Positions 46,970-58,591 of a stretch of 64,000 bases of DNA are shown here, piece by piece. The translations under genes were made by a program, and so were the position numbers. Every line of letters begins with the position of its first letter. Position 1 is the stretch's first letter. Under the pieces are notes generated by a model, which saw only the letters and a program-made list of their open reading frames with translations, made no database searches and was not told where the DNA came from. Source of the DNA: Struthidea cinerea (taxonomy: Eukaryota > Chordata > Aves > Passeriformes > Corcoracidae); the NCBI GenBank assembly GCA_013397865.1, contig VZTI01000410.1:1673445-1737444 (forward strand). The letters run 5' to 3'.

Positions 46970-47680
46970 GGTGTTCCGTGAATGCAAATAAACGGGGTTC
47001 GATCCAAATTGCATTTCCTCTCCTAGCACGGCGTATGACGGCACATTAAAGCCTATAATATTCCGCTGCTGCTCTTTTGCATGATTTTTTAATTAAAAAA
47101 CTATGGAGTAAACAAACATTCTGCTCTGGAGTAGCCCTGCGGAGACCCATCCAGAGGCACATTCACAGCCCTCCACTTTTTCAAGAAAGTTTATATCTTA
47201 ACAAAAAAAAATAATAATAATATCACCCACCCTAACAGTTAGTATTGGGTAAAAGTTTGAAGTGAAAGGCAGCTGGCAACCTTCTCCAGCCCCTGAAATG
47301 ATATTAACATTTTATTATTCTAAGGTGAGCTTTTTGAAACGGAATTTTAAATGTTACCCTGCTGTTCCAGAACACAAAAACCTTTAATTTTATGCAAATG
47401 AACAGCGAGGAGCTGAGCGCTTAATGTAAACGAACACTTTCTTTGTAGGAGAGGTTGGAAGGGAAAAAAAAATTCCCAGGGATTCTTTAATTGCTGTCTG
47501 AAATTATGTAAATCCCAGCGCTAGGCAGAACGCAATTATCCCGTGCCCCTCTCTGCCAGCATTGCTAATGTCTAACAAAATATCGGTGGGTGACATTTAG
47601 TCGAGGTAATGCAAATGAGAATTAATTTTTTTCCAAGACAAAGGGCAGCTAAAAGATCACCTCGTTCCTGCGCGGAGGGG
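46970..47680. promoter_or_regulatory. Candidate conserved enhancer with three octamer sites
   Basis: Perfect POU octamers ATGCAAAT lie at 46982-46989, 47392-47399 and 47609-47616, all on the plus strand. TTAATTAA is at 47090-47097 and ATTAATTT near 47621. The block is AT-rich and repeat-free with isolated CpGs, apart from a short A-run/AAT stretch at 47204-47222. It borders the CpG island. POU/homeodomain input is inferred from motifs. Confidence 0.5.
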
Positions 47681-49850
47681 GCAGAGCGGGGGGCGAGGGC
47701 AGCGGGAACTGGGCCGTGTGGTGCTGGGGGCAGCAGGACCCAGCCCACAGCCCATCAGCACTGCTTTCTCTTTTATTTCTTAGCGGGATGAAGCCTGGCG
47801 AGCGGGGAGGGGCGACGGGGGAGGGGGGGGAAGGTTGGTTGTTTGTTTTTCTTTTTAATTCATGGTCATCCCAGCCCGAAGGCAGGGTGGGAACCATGAT
47901 TGAAACCCACTAATGGCTCTGGCTGGTGGTGGGCAAAGGCGGCAGTGATTTATCACCTCCCCGTGCTGATAACTAGCAATAATTCTATTAAATATTCAGA
48001 GTGAGGCTTTTGCAACACAATTATCAAACGGGGTTTGTTAGTGCAGAAATGCTCCTCGAGCAAAAAAGGGGCTGCGGGTGCAGGGAAGGGGCTCCTCTGC
48101 AAAGGGCAAAACCTGCCCGCTGTGTCACCCCGGGCTGGGGGACAGCTTACCCAGCTTGGAGGCTGGGGGTGGCCCCAGTTTCTGCAGGATAAATCAGGGA
48201 AGTCATAACGGGATTATCCTCCTTTTCTCTTTTTATTTTTCTTTTGGTTCTTGCATTTCAGAGCTCCCTTTACTTCAAAGGCCATAAGAGCCTGTGACTC
48301 CAACAACCTTTTAAATGGAAAAGGGAACCCCGGTGGAAGCTGTCGTGAGGCAGGGCAGGGCTGTGTGAAGAGGGATGAAGGACACGGATGCTCAGAAGGC
48401 TCCAGATCAGGGTAAGAAGTGCTTGTGGAATTATCCTTTGAAATGTACACTTTGCAGGAAGGCCCCAGGGATCATCAAACTGAGGAGCTGGGCTGAGTTG
48501 CACCATCTGCTTGGGATTTAGGACAGGCAGAGCTGTGAAAATATGAATTAAAAGTACAGAGTAGCAGGAAATAGTTTCCCCTTGCCCCATGTTTTGGAAG
48601 CAAAGCTGGGGGGCTGGTGCCACCCTCATGCTGTGGCGTTCCCTGTGACGGGGCTGGGTCACTGGGGCCCAGCTGGGACCCTGGAACACCCGACCTGCAC
48701 CGTGGGTTTTGCTGCCTGGCACCAGCGTGGCTGCTCTGGCACATCCCCAGTTTTTGTGTTCAGTTCTTGCTGCATCAGCTCCCCCTGGTCCTGCCACAGC
48801 AGCAGGCGAGGGGCCGATGCCCACACGAAGCCCTGCACCCAGGGGCTCTCCTGGTCACCAGCTGCCTGCTACTTGCTCTGCAGTCTGATTGTGAGTTTAG
48901 GAGCTCCAGGAATGGATATATCATCTGTTTCTCATTGCATTCCCTTTCCTCTGAGTTGCTGAAGCCAGTGCGCTGAGAAATGCATTCCCTGACACCGCAC
49001 CATGAGCACCAGCCTGCCAGCCCCTCCTCAGCCGTGCCAGGCACCCCGAGGGGCTGCACACTGGGACAGTCCTGCCGCGCAGGTACCCGCCAGGGGAGGA
49101 AGGTGAGGTGGTGCAGCTGCAGGCAGGAGCTGTCCCTCACCTGCGGGACCGTGCTGCCATCCAGACAGGCTGTCCTTGTCCTCTGAAAATTTATAATCTT
49201 TATAATCCAAGATTTAGACTCTTCAAAGCTTTATGCCTGTCTTTAACCTGTAGCATATGCATAGTCTCAATGGGATTTCTCATCTGCTAAGAGTTAAGCA
49301 CGTACATAAATCTCTGCAGGCTGGGGCCCAAGGCATTCCCACGCACAGCATTCCTGCGCTCACGCGTCATGGAACAGCCCGTGAACCCACTGCCTGAGCC
49401 CCTGGCACTTGTGGCAGCCTCCTGAGCATTTCCCAAGCAGTTTGGATGCTGTGGGGGTGTTGGACTTCTGACACCACCTTTGGCCAATCCACTCTCTGAG
49501 CCAGCATCTCCTGGAAGCAGGAGGGGGGATAACAGCCAGAGGTGAGCCAAGCAGGGAGCAGCCGTGTGCAGCCACAGACAGCGTTTGAGTCAGAGTGGGA
49601 GCAGAACAGAGCTCAGGACAGCGCTGGCGTGCCAGGTGCTTGGCGTGAAAGGGAAGCATGCTGAAGGCTCACGGTGCAGCAAGGCTCTCCCTTGCCTCCC
49701 TCCCCAAGGGCTGCTTGCTCACAGATGTGGCCAGGGCAGCGTGCGAGGACCCGGAGCAGCGTGTGCAGCTGCTCCACTCCAGCCCAGCTCATCTAGTGCA
49801 GCCTGCAGCCTCCTGTGCTCAGGCACTCTCACGTAGATTCGTCACCAGGT
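47681..49850. other. Unique sequence with strong G-run at 47804-47830
   Basis: 47804-47830 has G-tracts of 4, 4, 5 and 8 bases with 1-4-base loops (strong G-quadruplex type). 47930-48060 is AT-richer with TAATTC/ATTAAA words. The remainder to 49850 is ordinary unique DNA without recognised genes. Confidence 0.5.
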
Positions 49851-49851
49851 G

Positions 49852-50085
49852 CTATCGAATCAGCTTCATTTTCACCAGTGCAAGCTGGTCCAGTGTGATC
49901 CAGATGTAAGAAACCACCAGATTTTTTGCAGACTGGTAGAACTGGTAAAGTGCATGCCAGCCGCAGTACATCCTCCTGTGCTTATGGGGTGATTGTGTGT
50001 AGCAGCACAGTTTTTTCAGGGCCTGGGCTATTAGATTCACTGTATTGATCTCCAGGCTTTCGTTTCTATGATGTAATCTTTGCCA
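49852..50085 (-). other. Unidentified minus-strand open frame (about 76 codons)
   Basis: On the minus strand a frame runs from a TGA near 50085 to a TAG at 49852-49854 without internal stops. The peptide has mixed composition (for example 'QALKKLCCYTQSPHKHRRM' and 'YIWITLDQLALVKMKL'), unlike the Pro/Gly/Ala-rich chance frames nearby. There is no ATG near its start, no clear splice borders and no recognised family. It could be a decayed transposon or gene fragment, or chance. Confidence 0.2.
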
Positions 50086-51277
50086 TCAAATGACAAAAAA
50101 AAGGGAATGCACTTCACATTTAAAATCATCCCAGTGAAGACCTTTTCCCCCCTCATGTAATGTTGTTTTAAGTCAGGTGATGTGACCTTCCACTAAACTC
50201 TTTCCACTTCATGTCCAGTGTTTTCAATGGGAACAGATTAGACCTCTTTAATTTGGGGTTAGAAAATCCAGGCAAAGCCATCAAGTGAGAACCAGCATTT
50301 CATAAATGCCTTGTGTTCTGCAGCATTCACTTTTCTGAGGGCAGAATTGCGTTCATCCCCTAAAGCCTCACCTGCCCAGGCAGGCAGCCGTGGCCCTCAG
50401 CAGCCCCCGCACCGCGGCTCGGCCGCGCTCGCCGTGCGCCCGCAGTGCTCGGGTCAGCTGCTGTTTGTCAAAGCAGCCGTGGCCGCCGCCCCAGGCGAAG
50501 CGCTGAGCACAGCATGGCACCCTCTGAACTGACCCGGGCACTTAGCCTTTCCGAGAAATATTTATGGAAAGGTCAGCAAATGCTTTGTGACAGGACGCTG
50601 GCACATCCCTAACCCTCTCCTCTCCCGCTCCCTGCCTCGCCCACGTGCCAGGCGCGGAGCAAACCAGGGCTGGAGCTCCCTCGATGTTTCCTCCTCCAGG
50701 TCACATGAATGCCACTGCAAGCCCCCACGCTGGGGACGTCTTTCTGGACGTGTACCATCTGTTTCCAGAGGAAGTTCCTGCATCAACCAGATGATTTCCC
50801 TTGTGCTCCCACACCATCAGGTGTGCTGTGGGAAGCAAAGCCCTTCTCGTTGTGCCCTTCCTGGCCTGGCCACAGCCTCTGATCCGCAGTCCTCATCTCT
50901 GCATCACCACCTTCCCTCGGAGCTGAGGTCTGGGAGCCGTGGTTGGGCAGGAATGAGCAGAACCTGTTACTGCAGTGCTGGCGAGGAGGCAGTGCTGTGT
51001 GGGGTGACAGCAGGATGGCTCCGTGCACTGACTGTGGCAGCACCAGCTGCCTTTTCCTGATGGCACCAGGTACCTCAGGCTCCAGAGCCAACTGCACTTC
51101 CCCATCCTATTGCCAGTGGTTTCTGGATGAAACGTGCTTTTGCTGTGCTTGCTGTGACAATGCCCAGGCAGCCCCAGCTCCCAGCATTGCTGCCCCGTCT
51201 GCTGGCTCCATCTTTGCCTCCCATCCCACTGTCAGCAGTGCCAACTGCCCAACCTGGCAGCTCCTACTGTGAGGAAG
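50086..51277. other. Unique sequence, GC-rich centre
   Basis: 50390-50510 has moderately dense CpG. No gene recognised. Confidence 0.5.
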
Positions 51278-51301
51278 CAGACAGACAGACAGACAGACAG
51301 A
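51278..51301. repeat. Short (ACAG)n microsatellite
   Basis: Six units of the tetramer ACAG/CAGA. Confidence 0.9.
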
Positions 51302-53779
51302 GAAGCAGCAGGAACCAATCACTCTAAACAGATTTACCAGCTAGAAAGTTTCTTGTGAGAAAATAGAGCAGTGAGGAGCACGTGGTCCTGAGAAGGAAAC
51401 AGGCTTATATCCCTGAGCCCTCCTGCCCTGGAATGGCCTGGGCTGCTAAGCAGATCAGAGCAAAAACCTCCTGTAGCTGGGTAATTCCGCCTCTTTCTGA
51501 TAATCCAGTAACGCCATTAATGGGGAGTCTGGCGGGAGGGAGCTGTGATGGGAAAGCACTGCACCTCCACACATGTGGCAGATTAAAAAGGACTTAATCA
51601 CAGAGCAGCCACAATGTGCACTATGTGACATTATTCCTCTCAAATAAAATTTTACATACAGCCTATCTGAGAGCAGCACAAAATAAATACTTTTAAAATC
51701 TATGATTACTGTAGGGTTGTTGTTTTTTTTTTTTTATTTTATATTGGTGGCTGAGTTCTGCTCTTGCTCCAAAGGATTAGAGGGATAATTCCATTACAAT
51801 TTAGTAACAAGATTAAAAGAGCCAGTTATCCATTTATGGGGGTCTATGGAAATGAGCAGTGGCTTCTGGAGGTCTCGGGCTCTGGGTAGGTGTATCACTC
51901 ACATCACAGACACATCCAAATCAGGTTAAGGCACAGGCAAGACATACCCGAGGTGAAAAGGTCTCTGTGGCCACCTGTCCTGGCTTTACTGGGACAAGGG
52001 CTCAGGGGTTCACAGGGTGAAAGGACACAGATGGGGAGATGTCCTAGTGTGAAAGGTCATGGAGCAAAGGAGAAAGGCAGGAAGAATAAGGAGTGCTCTA
52101 GAGACAGAACCCTTAGAGCAAGGTCTGAGACACCAGAGTTTTGGCATCTGTCCTGTTGCCACAGCTGGGAGAGGAACTTGAGACAGCTTCCATGGCAAAT
52201 TTAGTTCCGTCCTTTTCAGAAGCAAATTCCAAAATTCTTGAACACCTTTTTCTCCAAATTCTCTGTGATTTTCTGTCTGAAAATAAGCATAGTAGAAGGT
52301 GCAAACACGGGAGATGTGGAGGAAGGAAGCTCTTTAACTGTGTTCATGAGTGCCTGTGGGAATGTCCTGGTAGTGCTGGCCCAGCTCTGCCCCACGGCTT
52401 GGAAATCCCGGTCGGAAACCCCCTCACAAGAAAATAACATTCCCGTCAAGCTGCATATGTGGGACTGGCGTGAAACACCCAGGGTTAGAAACTGGCCATC
52501 ATAGCATTGTTGTGTGTATCCTCTGTACTGATTAACTGATTAATTGATATTTAATTGATAGCACTGTCAGAGCAGGACTTTAGCACATGCTGATTGTCTC
52601 ATTGGCTGTTGCTAACAAGGCTGAAGAGCATTTAGTATAAATCCATAGGATTCATGCTTGCAAAAGATGCAGGAACTGCTTTGGAGGCAGCAAAGACCTG
52701 AGTTCATGGAGCGCAGTGATCAGTCACACTCAGCAAGGTCCTTCTCCTTGCTTTTAAGATAATTGTTGAGAGAAATTTATATTTAGCTGATAACTGGGGG
52801 TGTCTTCATGTGCCTGTCCCAGCATGGCACTGGACCCTGCACTCTTGGAAGGCTCCTCTGGAGCACTGGTGCCGTGTTTGCCCTGCCGTGGTTGTCCCCA
52901 GGCCATGAATGACCCAAGCACAGTATTGGGGCAGATGGAGGACCTGTCCCTGTTGCTGTGCCCTGGGTGGAGGAGGCAGGTCTGGGGGAGCAGCCAGGGG
53001 GGCACGCAGGCTTCAGCCCCCGACAGGTGGGTGAGCCCCATCCCTGATGACGGTCCTGTGCCCACACAGTGCCGGTTTGCTGTTTATCAAGAGCTTGTTT
53101 AAGGCCTCTCACTGTAGAGTTACAACCTGGGGCAATCTGTCTTTTTCTCCTCAAACCAACCCTTTATGGGCTTGTTCTGGTGAAATTTATGGGTTGTGGG
53201 GTGAAACATTAGGCAACATTACAACAAAAAATGCAGAACCAGGGTCTGTGGCAAGTGCCAGCTGCCACAGCTCTGTGCCAGGGGTCACAGCTCTGCCCAT
53301 GCTGTTCTGCACGGACCAGGGCTCCCCCGGACTACGGCCAGTGCCCGGAGTCCCTCTGCCGGGACAGGGCTGAGCCACTGGCATGCCCCTCCAACCCGTG
53401 TCAGGGTGAAGGGCAGGTTATGCAATCGGAACTGTGAAGATGCAGAACACATCCTCGACCAGCCTGGGTTTTAAATACGCAGATTAAGGTGTCCTGGTGT
53501 TCCCCTGTGGCACCAAGGAGCAGAGCTGCTGGAGGGAGAATCTCCGTGAGGAATTTGAAAGGATATGGAGGTTTCCAGAAGAGCCACCAGACAGTCATAA
53601 CCACGTTGTCTCTCTGGATTAGTTTAACGTCCACTTGGATCACTGACCTTACGCTCTGAAAAGGACTGAATCTGGGAACGGATGGTTTTTCCTATGCAAC
53701 GTGACAGCGGGGGTCGGGCTCGCAGTGAAATACGGGTTTAGGTTCACTTATGGAAATGCGATTTTAGGATCACTTATCG
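51302..53779. other. Unique sequence, nothing recognised
   Basis: A 14-base T-run lies at about 51722-51735. 52505-52560 repeats TTAATTGAT-like words (TGATTAACTGATTAATTGATA). The rest is mixed unique DNA with chance frames only. Confidence 0.5.
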
Positions 53780-53949
53780 AAATGCTTTGGAAAAGAAACC
53801 GATGGCTGGGCCCTGGGACGGGCAAAACCCAGGCGTTGCCAGGGGACGCAGCAGGAGCAAGGGGAACGGGAGCTGGGGGTGGTGCGGGCGAACGGGCAGA
53901 GGGGCGGAGAGGGACAACCGGCGGCACCCGGCGTGCCGGGGGAGCGGGC

Positions 53950-54041
53950 GGAGCGGGAGGAGCTGCCGTGCCGTGCCGTGAGGTGCCGTGCCGTGCCGTG
54001 CCGGTGGAGCGGAGCGGGAGGAGCTGCCGTGCCGTGCCGTG
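53950..54041. repeat. GC-rich minisatellite (61-base period) with GCCGT pentamers
   Basis: A 31-base segment starting GGAGCGGGAGGAGCTGCC at 53950-53980 recurs identically at 54011-54041, giving a period of 61. Within the unit, GCCGT is repeated three to four times. The second copy runs directly into the run of N, so the array probably continues inside it. Confidence 0.85.
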
Positions 54042-54191
54042 NNNNNNNNNNNNNNNNNNNNNNNNNNNNNNNNNNNNNNNNNNNNNNNNNNNNNNNNNNN
54101 NNNNNNNNNNNNNNNNNNNNNNNNNNNNNNNNNNNNNNNNNNNNNNNNNNNNNNNNNNNNNNNNNNNNNNNNNNNNNNNNNNNNNNNNNNN
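54042..54191. other. Assembly gap, 150 N
   Basis: A run of exactly 150 N. The length need not reflect the true size. The flanking minisatellite and CpG-dense sequence explain why assembly failed. Confidence 0.99.
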
Positions 54192-54430
54192 AGCGCCATC
54201 CGCGGTCCCCGGGCTTTCTGTGGCGGCGGCAGAGACAGCCCTTGACCAGTGCCCGGTGGAAGGGCCGGGAAGGGGCGCGGGGCCAGCCCGCCGAGGCCGG
54301 GCGGTGGGCGCAGGCAGGACACCCCACCCCCGGCTCCCCCACACCCGCCCGGGCGCTCGGTGCGGGAGCTGCGGGACTCGGCCGGGACAGCCCCGCACCG
54401 GCCCCGCTCCCGTACGGCGCTGCCTTGCAC

Positions 54431-55960
54431 TGCTCACTCTGTGCATCTTGTTAATGAAAAGCATGGATGTAATTTCAATTAAAGATAATTACATATTTAA
54501 ACTTAACATTAAATTCTGCACTAAAACAAAATTACATGAAATCTCAGTGTGCAGCCGTGCTGCACGGCAGCGGGCGAGGGAGCGGAGGAAGGAAATGCTA
54601 TTACGCAGAGCGAGCTGATCCTTTCCACAGGACCTGCTGCTTGCACGGCGTTCCCCTGTCCTGCGAGTTAAATCCGGTCTGTTCGCACATGCCACCGTCG
54701 GAGGCAGCTGCTGTCCCCTGCTCGTGCCGGGCGGGCCCCGCATGCGCTCAGCCGTAACCCTCGCTGCCTGCACGATGCACAAACCCATCCCGCACCCCAC
54801 GGGTGAGCCCGTCCCTCGGCAGGGCTAGCACAGGGCAGGGGGTCCTGCTGTCCCAGCAGCAGGCACTGCCTCAGCCCAGCGGCCAGGCCTCAATGGGCTC
54901 TGACATCCGCGGGAGGCTGCTGGGAGATGCTGCAGTTGGATAAGCTCTGGTGTTAATCCTGGCTCAGGGTCCTGAGTAAAGTTTGAAAAGAGTTTTGAGT
55001 TTGTGATGAAAAACACAGTTACCAGACTACTGACTTTTTTTTCCTGAAATCCAAGAAACTTGTTGGCCTCAAAGCAATTTTTGAAAATTGAAAACTTTTT
55101 GATTATTCTTTATTACTTCCCCCCAAAACCCCAAACATGACATTGCATTGTTCCAAAAGCAAAAGCTTTTATTTTCTGTCCCCAAACACACTGAAAATTA
55201 CAGGTTTGAGATGGCATAAATTGCTTTTTAGTCTCCTCACTCTCTGTTCAACCAGCAAATTAAAAAACCCAATTATTTGCCCAAGAGGCTGGATCCAAGC
55301 ACCAGGCTGGCACTGCAAGGGACTGAGTCAGGTCACCACTGGCCCACCCAGCTGAGGTTTGTCCCCTTGCCCCTGCAGCCCACAGGGCTTGTGGAGGATT
55401 GTGAGACCTTCAGTGAGGGGAAGATGCTGACATGTTGGTGGCTCAGCTTGGAGGCCACGTAGGGGTATTTTTTCCCAGTCTTATATAGTTCCTAAAAATA
55501 GATGGCCAGAGGATGAGTGATCTTAACCTGTGCTAATTCAGGCCAGTATAAAGCTGTGCTAATGAGACGTGGATTTCCCAGGCAGGGCTCAACCCCGCTC
55601 CTGCTGCGTATGGAGCCTCTGGAATCCAGGCTTAACTGGAGGTGATGGCTCTGGCTGCTGGCATGGGGACAAACCCCCTTTTCCCACCTGAGCTCCCCAA
55701 ACTGCCCTGCAGAACCCCCTGGAAGCAGCTGGGAGGGGAGGGAAGGGTCCATTTGGTTCTGCCCAGGGGTCCCACAGCATCCCTGTGCCTATCCACTCTG
55801 TGCCAACCCCAAGTACGGTTGGATGTGGGCCAGCAGAGAGGGAAGCGAGGGCCCCCATCCCTCCAGAGTGGGCTTGTGCTTGAGTATGTCATGGTGCCCT
55901 GCTGTGGCAAACCAAAGACACTGTGGCAGCAACAAACCTCTTCAGAGAGAGGCTTTTACT
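54431..55960. other. AT-rich flank then mixed unique DNA
   Basis: 54435-54540 is AT-rich with TTAATG/AATTAAAGATAATTA words (enhancer-like but short). CpGs remain elevated to about 54760. No gene recognised. Confidence 0.5.
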
Positions 55961-57240
55961 TAATAAAACATGAAAGTTATCGGTGTGATTTAATTTGATC
56001 GGAAATTCATGCTGCTCCTGTAATAATTATTACCATTATTGATTACTGCAATGTGGCTGAGAAGCCACAGCCAAAGGCCAGAGCCCACTGTGCCTGTTCT
56101 GCTGGGCGAGAGCCCACCGCCTCGCAAACCCGCGTGCGACACTTCCTCACCTCACTGGACACAGGGCTGAAATTGCAGGTTTGTGCTGTGTAGTGGCTGG
56201 GGCTGCCAGCAGACCCAGAACTGCACCAGGCAGTGGCCTGAGGATGTGGAAACCACACCTGAGCCGCAGTGGTGCCTGTGAATCTCTGAGCTGTGTCACA
56301 CTGGTGGTGTTGTCATTGAGTTGCAATGCAAACATCACCTGCAGAGCCCTTTGCTTCTCTCCTCGGGCTGCAGTTATTTTCCAGCCCTAGAAGATGCCTG
56401 TTCCTCAGTGCACAGCAGGAAGGGATGGTTTGCCACTGGGAGAGAGGAAGCTGGCAGGATTTGCTTGTTTCTGTGGGGACATGGCAAGCAGCAGCGCAGA
56501 GGGCAGCACAGCGGGCACGGCAGGCACCACGCCTGGCACAGCCAAGCTCCGACACCGGGGCTGCTCCTCCTCTCTTAAATGGTTGCAGTTATCAAGCACT
56601 GACAAGTGCCATTAAAATTTATTAGCCAGCATAAAGTTTTATTTAAGGGATGGCTGGAGATTTAGTGTGCTCTTCAAGTCCTTCCTCAGGCCCGCGGTGT
56701 CACCTTTAATAACTGCCTGCAGACTGTGCGAGACAGGGGGGTTTCCCTGCTCCTGCTCCCCATCCCTGGGGCCCCCTCTGCAGCCCCCCACAGCACTCAT
56801 GCTCCAGTGGCCCCACATCCCAGCACTGCCAGCCCGGCCTTCGCAATCCTGCCAGGGACACCCAGTGTTGTCAAAGGAGCTCCTCTGGCAATGCTTCCAT
56901 TAATCAGTTTGGCAATCGTGAAATACACGACATGCATACTGGAGTTTAAATCCCAGCCTCACTAATGGTTTACTACCCACTAAATCCCCCTTCATGTTAT
57001 TTAACTTTTAAACCCAAGGAATATTCCAAATCAAAGAGGCTCTGTGTCACGCTTAGTCCATCTCAAAGAGCCTGGAATTAACATCCCTTCATGGCTCGAC
57101 AGTGCCTGCCACACAGAGCCACCACTTGCTCCTTATTAATATTTATGATGGAGAGAGAAAGTTGCATAAATCTTGGTTGATACTTAATTAAACCCCACTT
57201 CTTTTGATTTCTTCTCTCTCAGCTTCACTTGGTGCAGACT
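55961..57240. other. Mixed unique DNA with two short AT-rich islands
   Basis: 55965-56045 ('TAATAATTATTACCATTATTG' in part) and 56980-57200 (ATTAATATTTATG, TTAATTAAACC words) have homeodomain-type cores. Between them lies ordinary GC-richer DNA. Confidence 0.42.
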
Positions 57241-58527
57241 GTGCAGCCATTAGATGCTCATCCCACATGGCACAGCCTGGCACGCGTGTGGAACCCACGG
57301 GCTAACTGGGATTTAGTGCCTGTGGCTCCCCACTCAGTGTGTCAGTGCCAGCGGCTGCCTTTGCCACCCAGGCCTGGCCAGCGTGGCTGCAGGACAGACT
57401 GCCAAGGCCCCACAGGGCTGTGTGAGCCTGGCTGGCACGGCACAGCACGGCACAGCTCGGCCCCAGCCCTTCTGCTTTGGCTTATCTGCATCTCGTGTCC
57501 GATGCGAGCACGATCCGTAAGAAAGCAGTTAACACGCGGCTGACATATCTGTGATACGGCGATCATAGCGAGGAAGCAGCTTGACCCCCAAAGGCTCCCG
57601 TGAACAGGCGGGATTGACACTTCACATTGACTTTGCTTCAGGCTTATCAACAAATCTCAGCCAGTTTTATTAAAGAGCTGCGTGTGGGACACGCCGGCCT
57701 CAGACAACTTCATCTGCCATGGCTCAGGCACCAGCAAGTGCTCAGCTCACTGCTCCTGTTTATGCTCCACCGTTTATGTGTTCACTTTGCTGGGGAATTT
57801 AACTTTACAAAAGCCACTCGTGGTTTCAGTAAAAGCCCATAGAGTTCCTGGCCCTTTCATGAGGAGGAGAAGAGCAGTTTAGGGCTGTGGCACCCAGGGA
57901 CAGTGGTGAGTGCTGGCAGCAGGGCAGGGACATCCCGGCATTCCTGAGGGTCACAGCCCCATGAGCCCCAGCTGCTGGAAAATGCACTTTTGTCTCTGCA
58001 GATCTCTGAAACCTGAATTACATCCCCAGGAAACACTGCATTCTGAAATCCCACTCAAAACCCAGCCAAAGCTGCTCAGGCAGTGCTGACTGACAGCAAG
58101 ACACTTTTCTAAACTGGTTTCCTTGTTCTAGGCTCTATTTTTTTAGCTCAGTTAAATGTCTATGTCATATTTTTAGCAGGAGAAGAGGACTGGGGCAGGG
58201 TCCCCTGGATGAGAATCAGGGCAGCAAGCAGCCAGCAGGATACACTGCTCTGAGGCATCATTTGGTAATTATGTCTCTTTTTACTCATGCAAATTTTATC
58301 AATATTATTTATATATTCAAAGCCATTTATAAATAATATATACATTTATGCTAAGGTAATTGCCTCAACTAGATTATTTGTCCCAGTTTTTATTGTCTAT
58401 CCAGATGCTGAATATTAAAAGTGTGTTTTCTGGTCTGCGTTGGTGGCTTAGTGCTGGCTGTCTTCCCGTGGGAACAGAACCTCTGCATCAGCGGGTCTGG
58501 TGGGAGGAAAAGGCAGAGGATGGTGTT
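57241..58527. other. Unique sequence
   Basis: GC-rich to 57480. CpGs cluster at 57495-57555 (GATGCGAGCACGATCCG and ACACGCGGC words). 58140-58440 is AT-rich. No gene recognised. Confidence 0.5.
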
Positions 58528-58591
58528 GGGAGAGGGGGCAGGGAGAGGGGAAGGATGACAGGGAGCAGGGAGGGGAGCTGGGAGCTGGGGG
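58528..58591 (+). repeat. Two adjacent G-quadruplex-type runs
   Basis: 58528-58550 has four G-tracts with 2-3-base loops. 58561-58591 has five G-tracts with 1-4-base loops. Ten bases separate them. Confidence 0.75.

Larger units (their letters stand above)
53780..54430. promoter_or_regulatory. CpG island interrupted by an assembly gap
   Basis: GC is very high on both sides of the gap. By eye about 30 CpGs lie in the 235 bases after the gap (54192-54430). Frames that cross the gap are artefacts. AT-rich DNA resumes sharply at about 54435. A promoter is plausible, but no exon or splice site is identified. Confidence 0.72.

Noticed and set aside
46996..47006. tRNA B-box-like GGTTCGATCC
   Set aside because: The flanking bases cannot form the T-arm stem, and no A-box or cloverleaf lies upstream.
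45804..47044. Frames of 150-207 codons on both strands
   Set aside because: They lie in a CpG island, overlap in several frames, and are Pro/Ala/Gly/Arg-rich without domains or splice sites.
53701..54618. 305-codon plus frame across the gap
   Set aside because: The middle is 150 N and the rest is a GC-rich island with a tandem repeat. The frame is an artefact.
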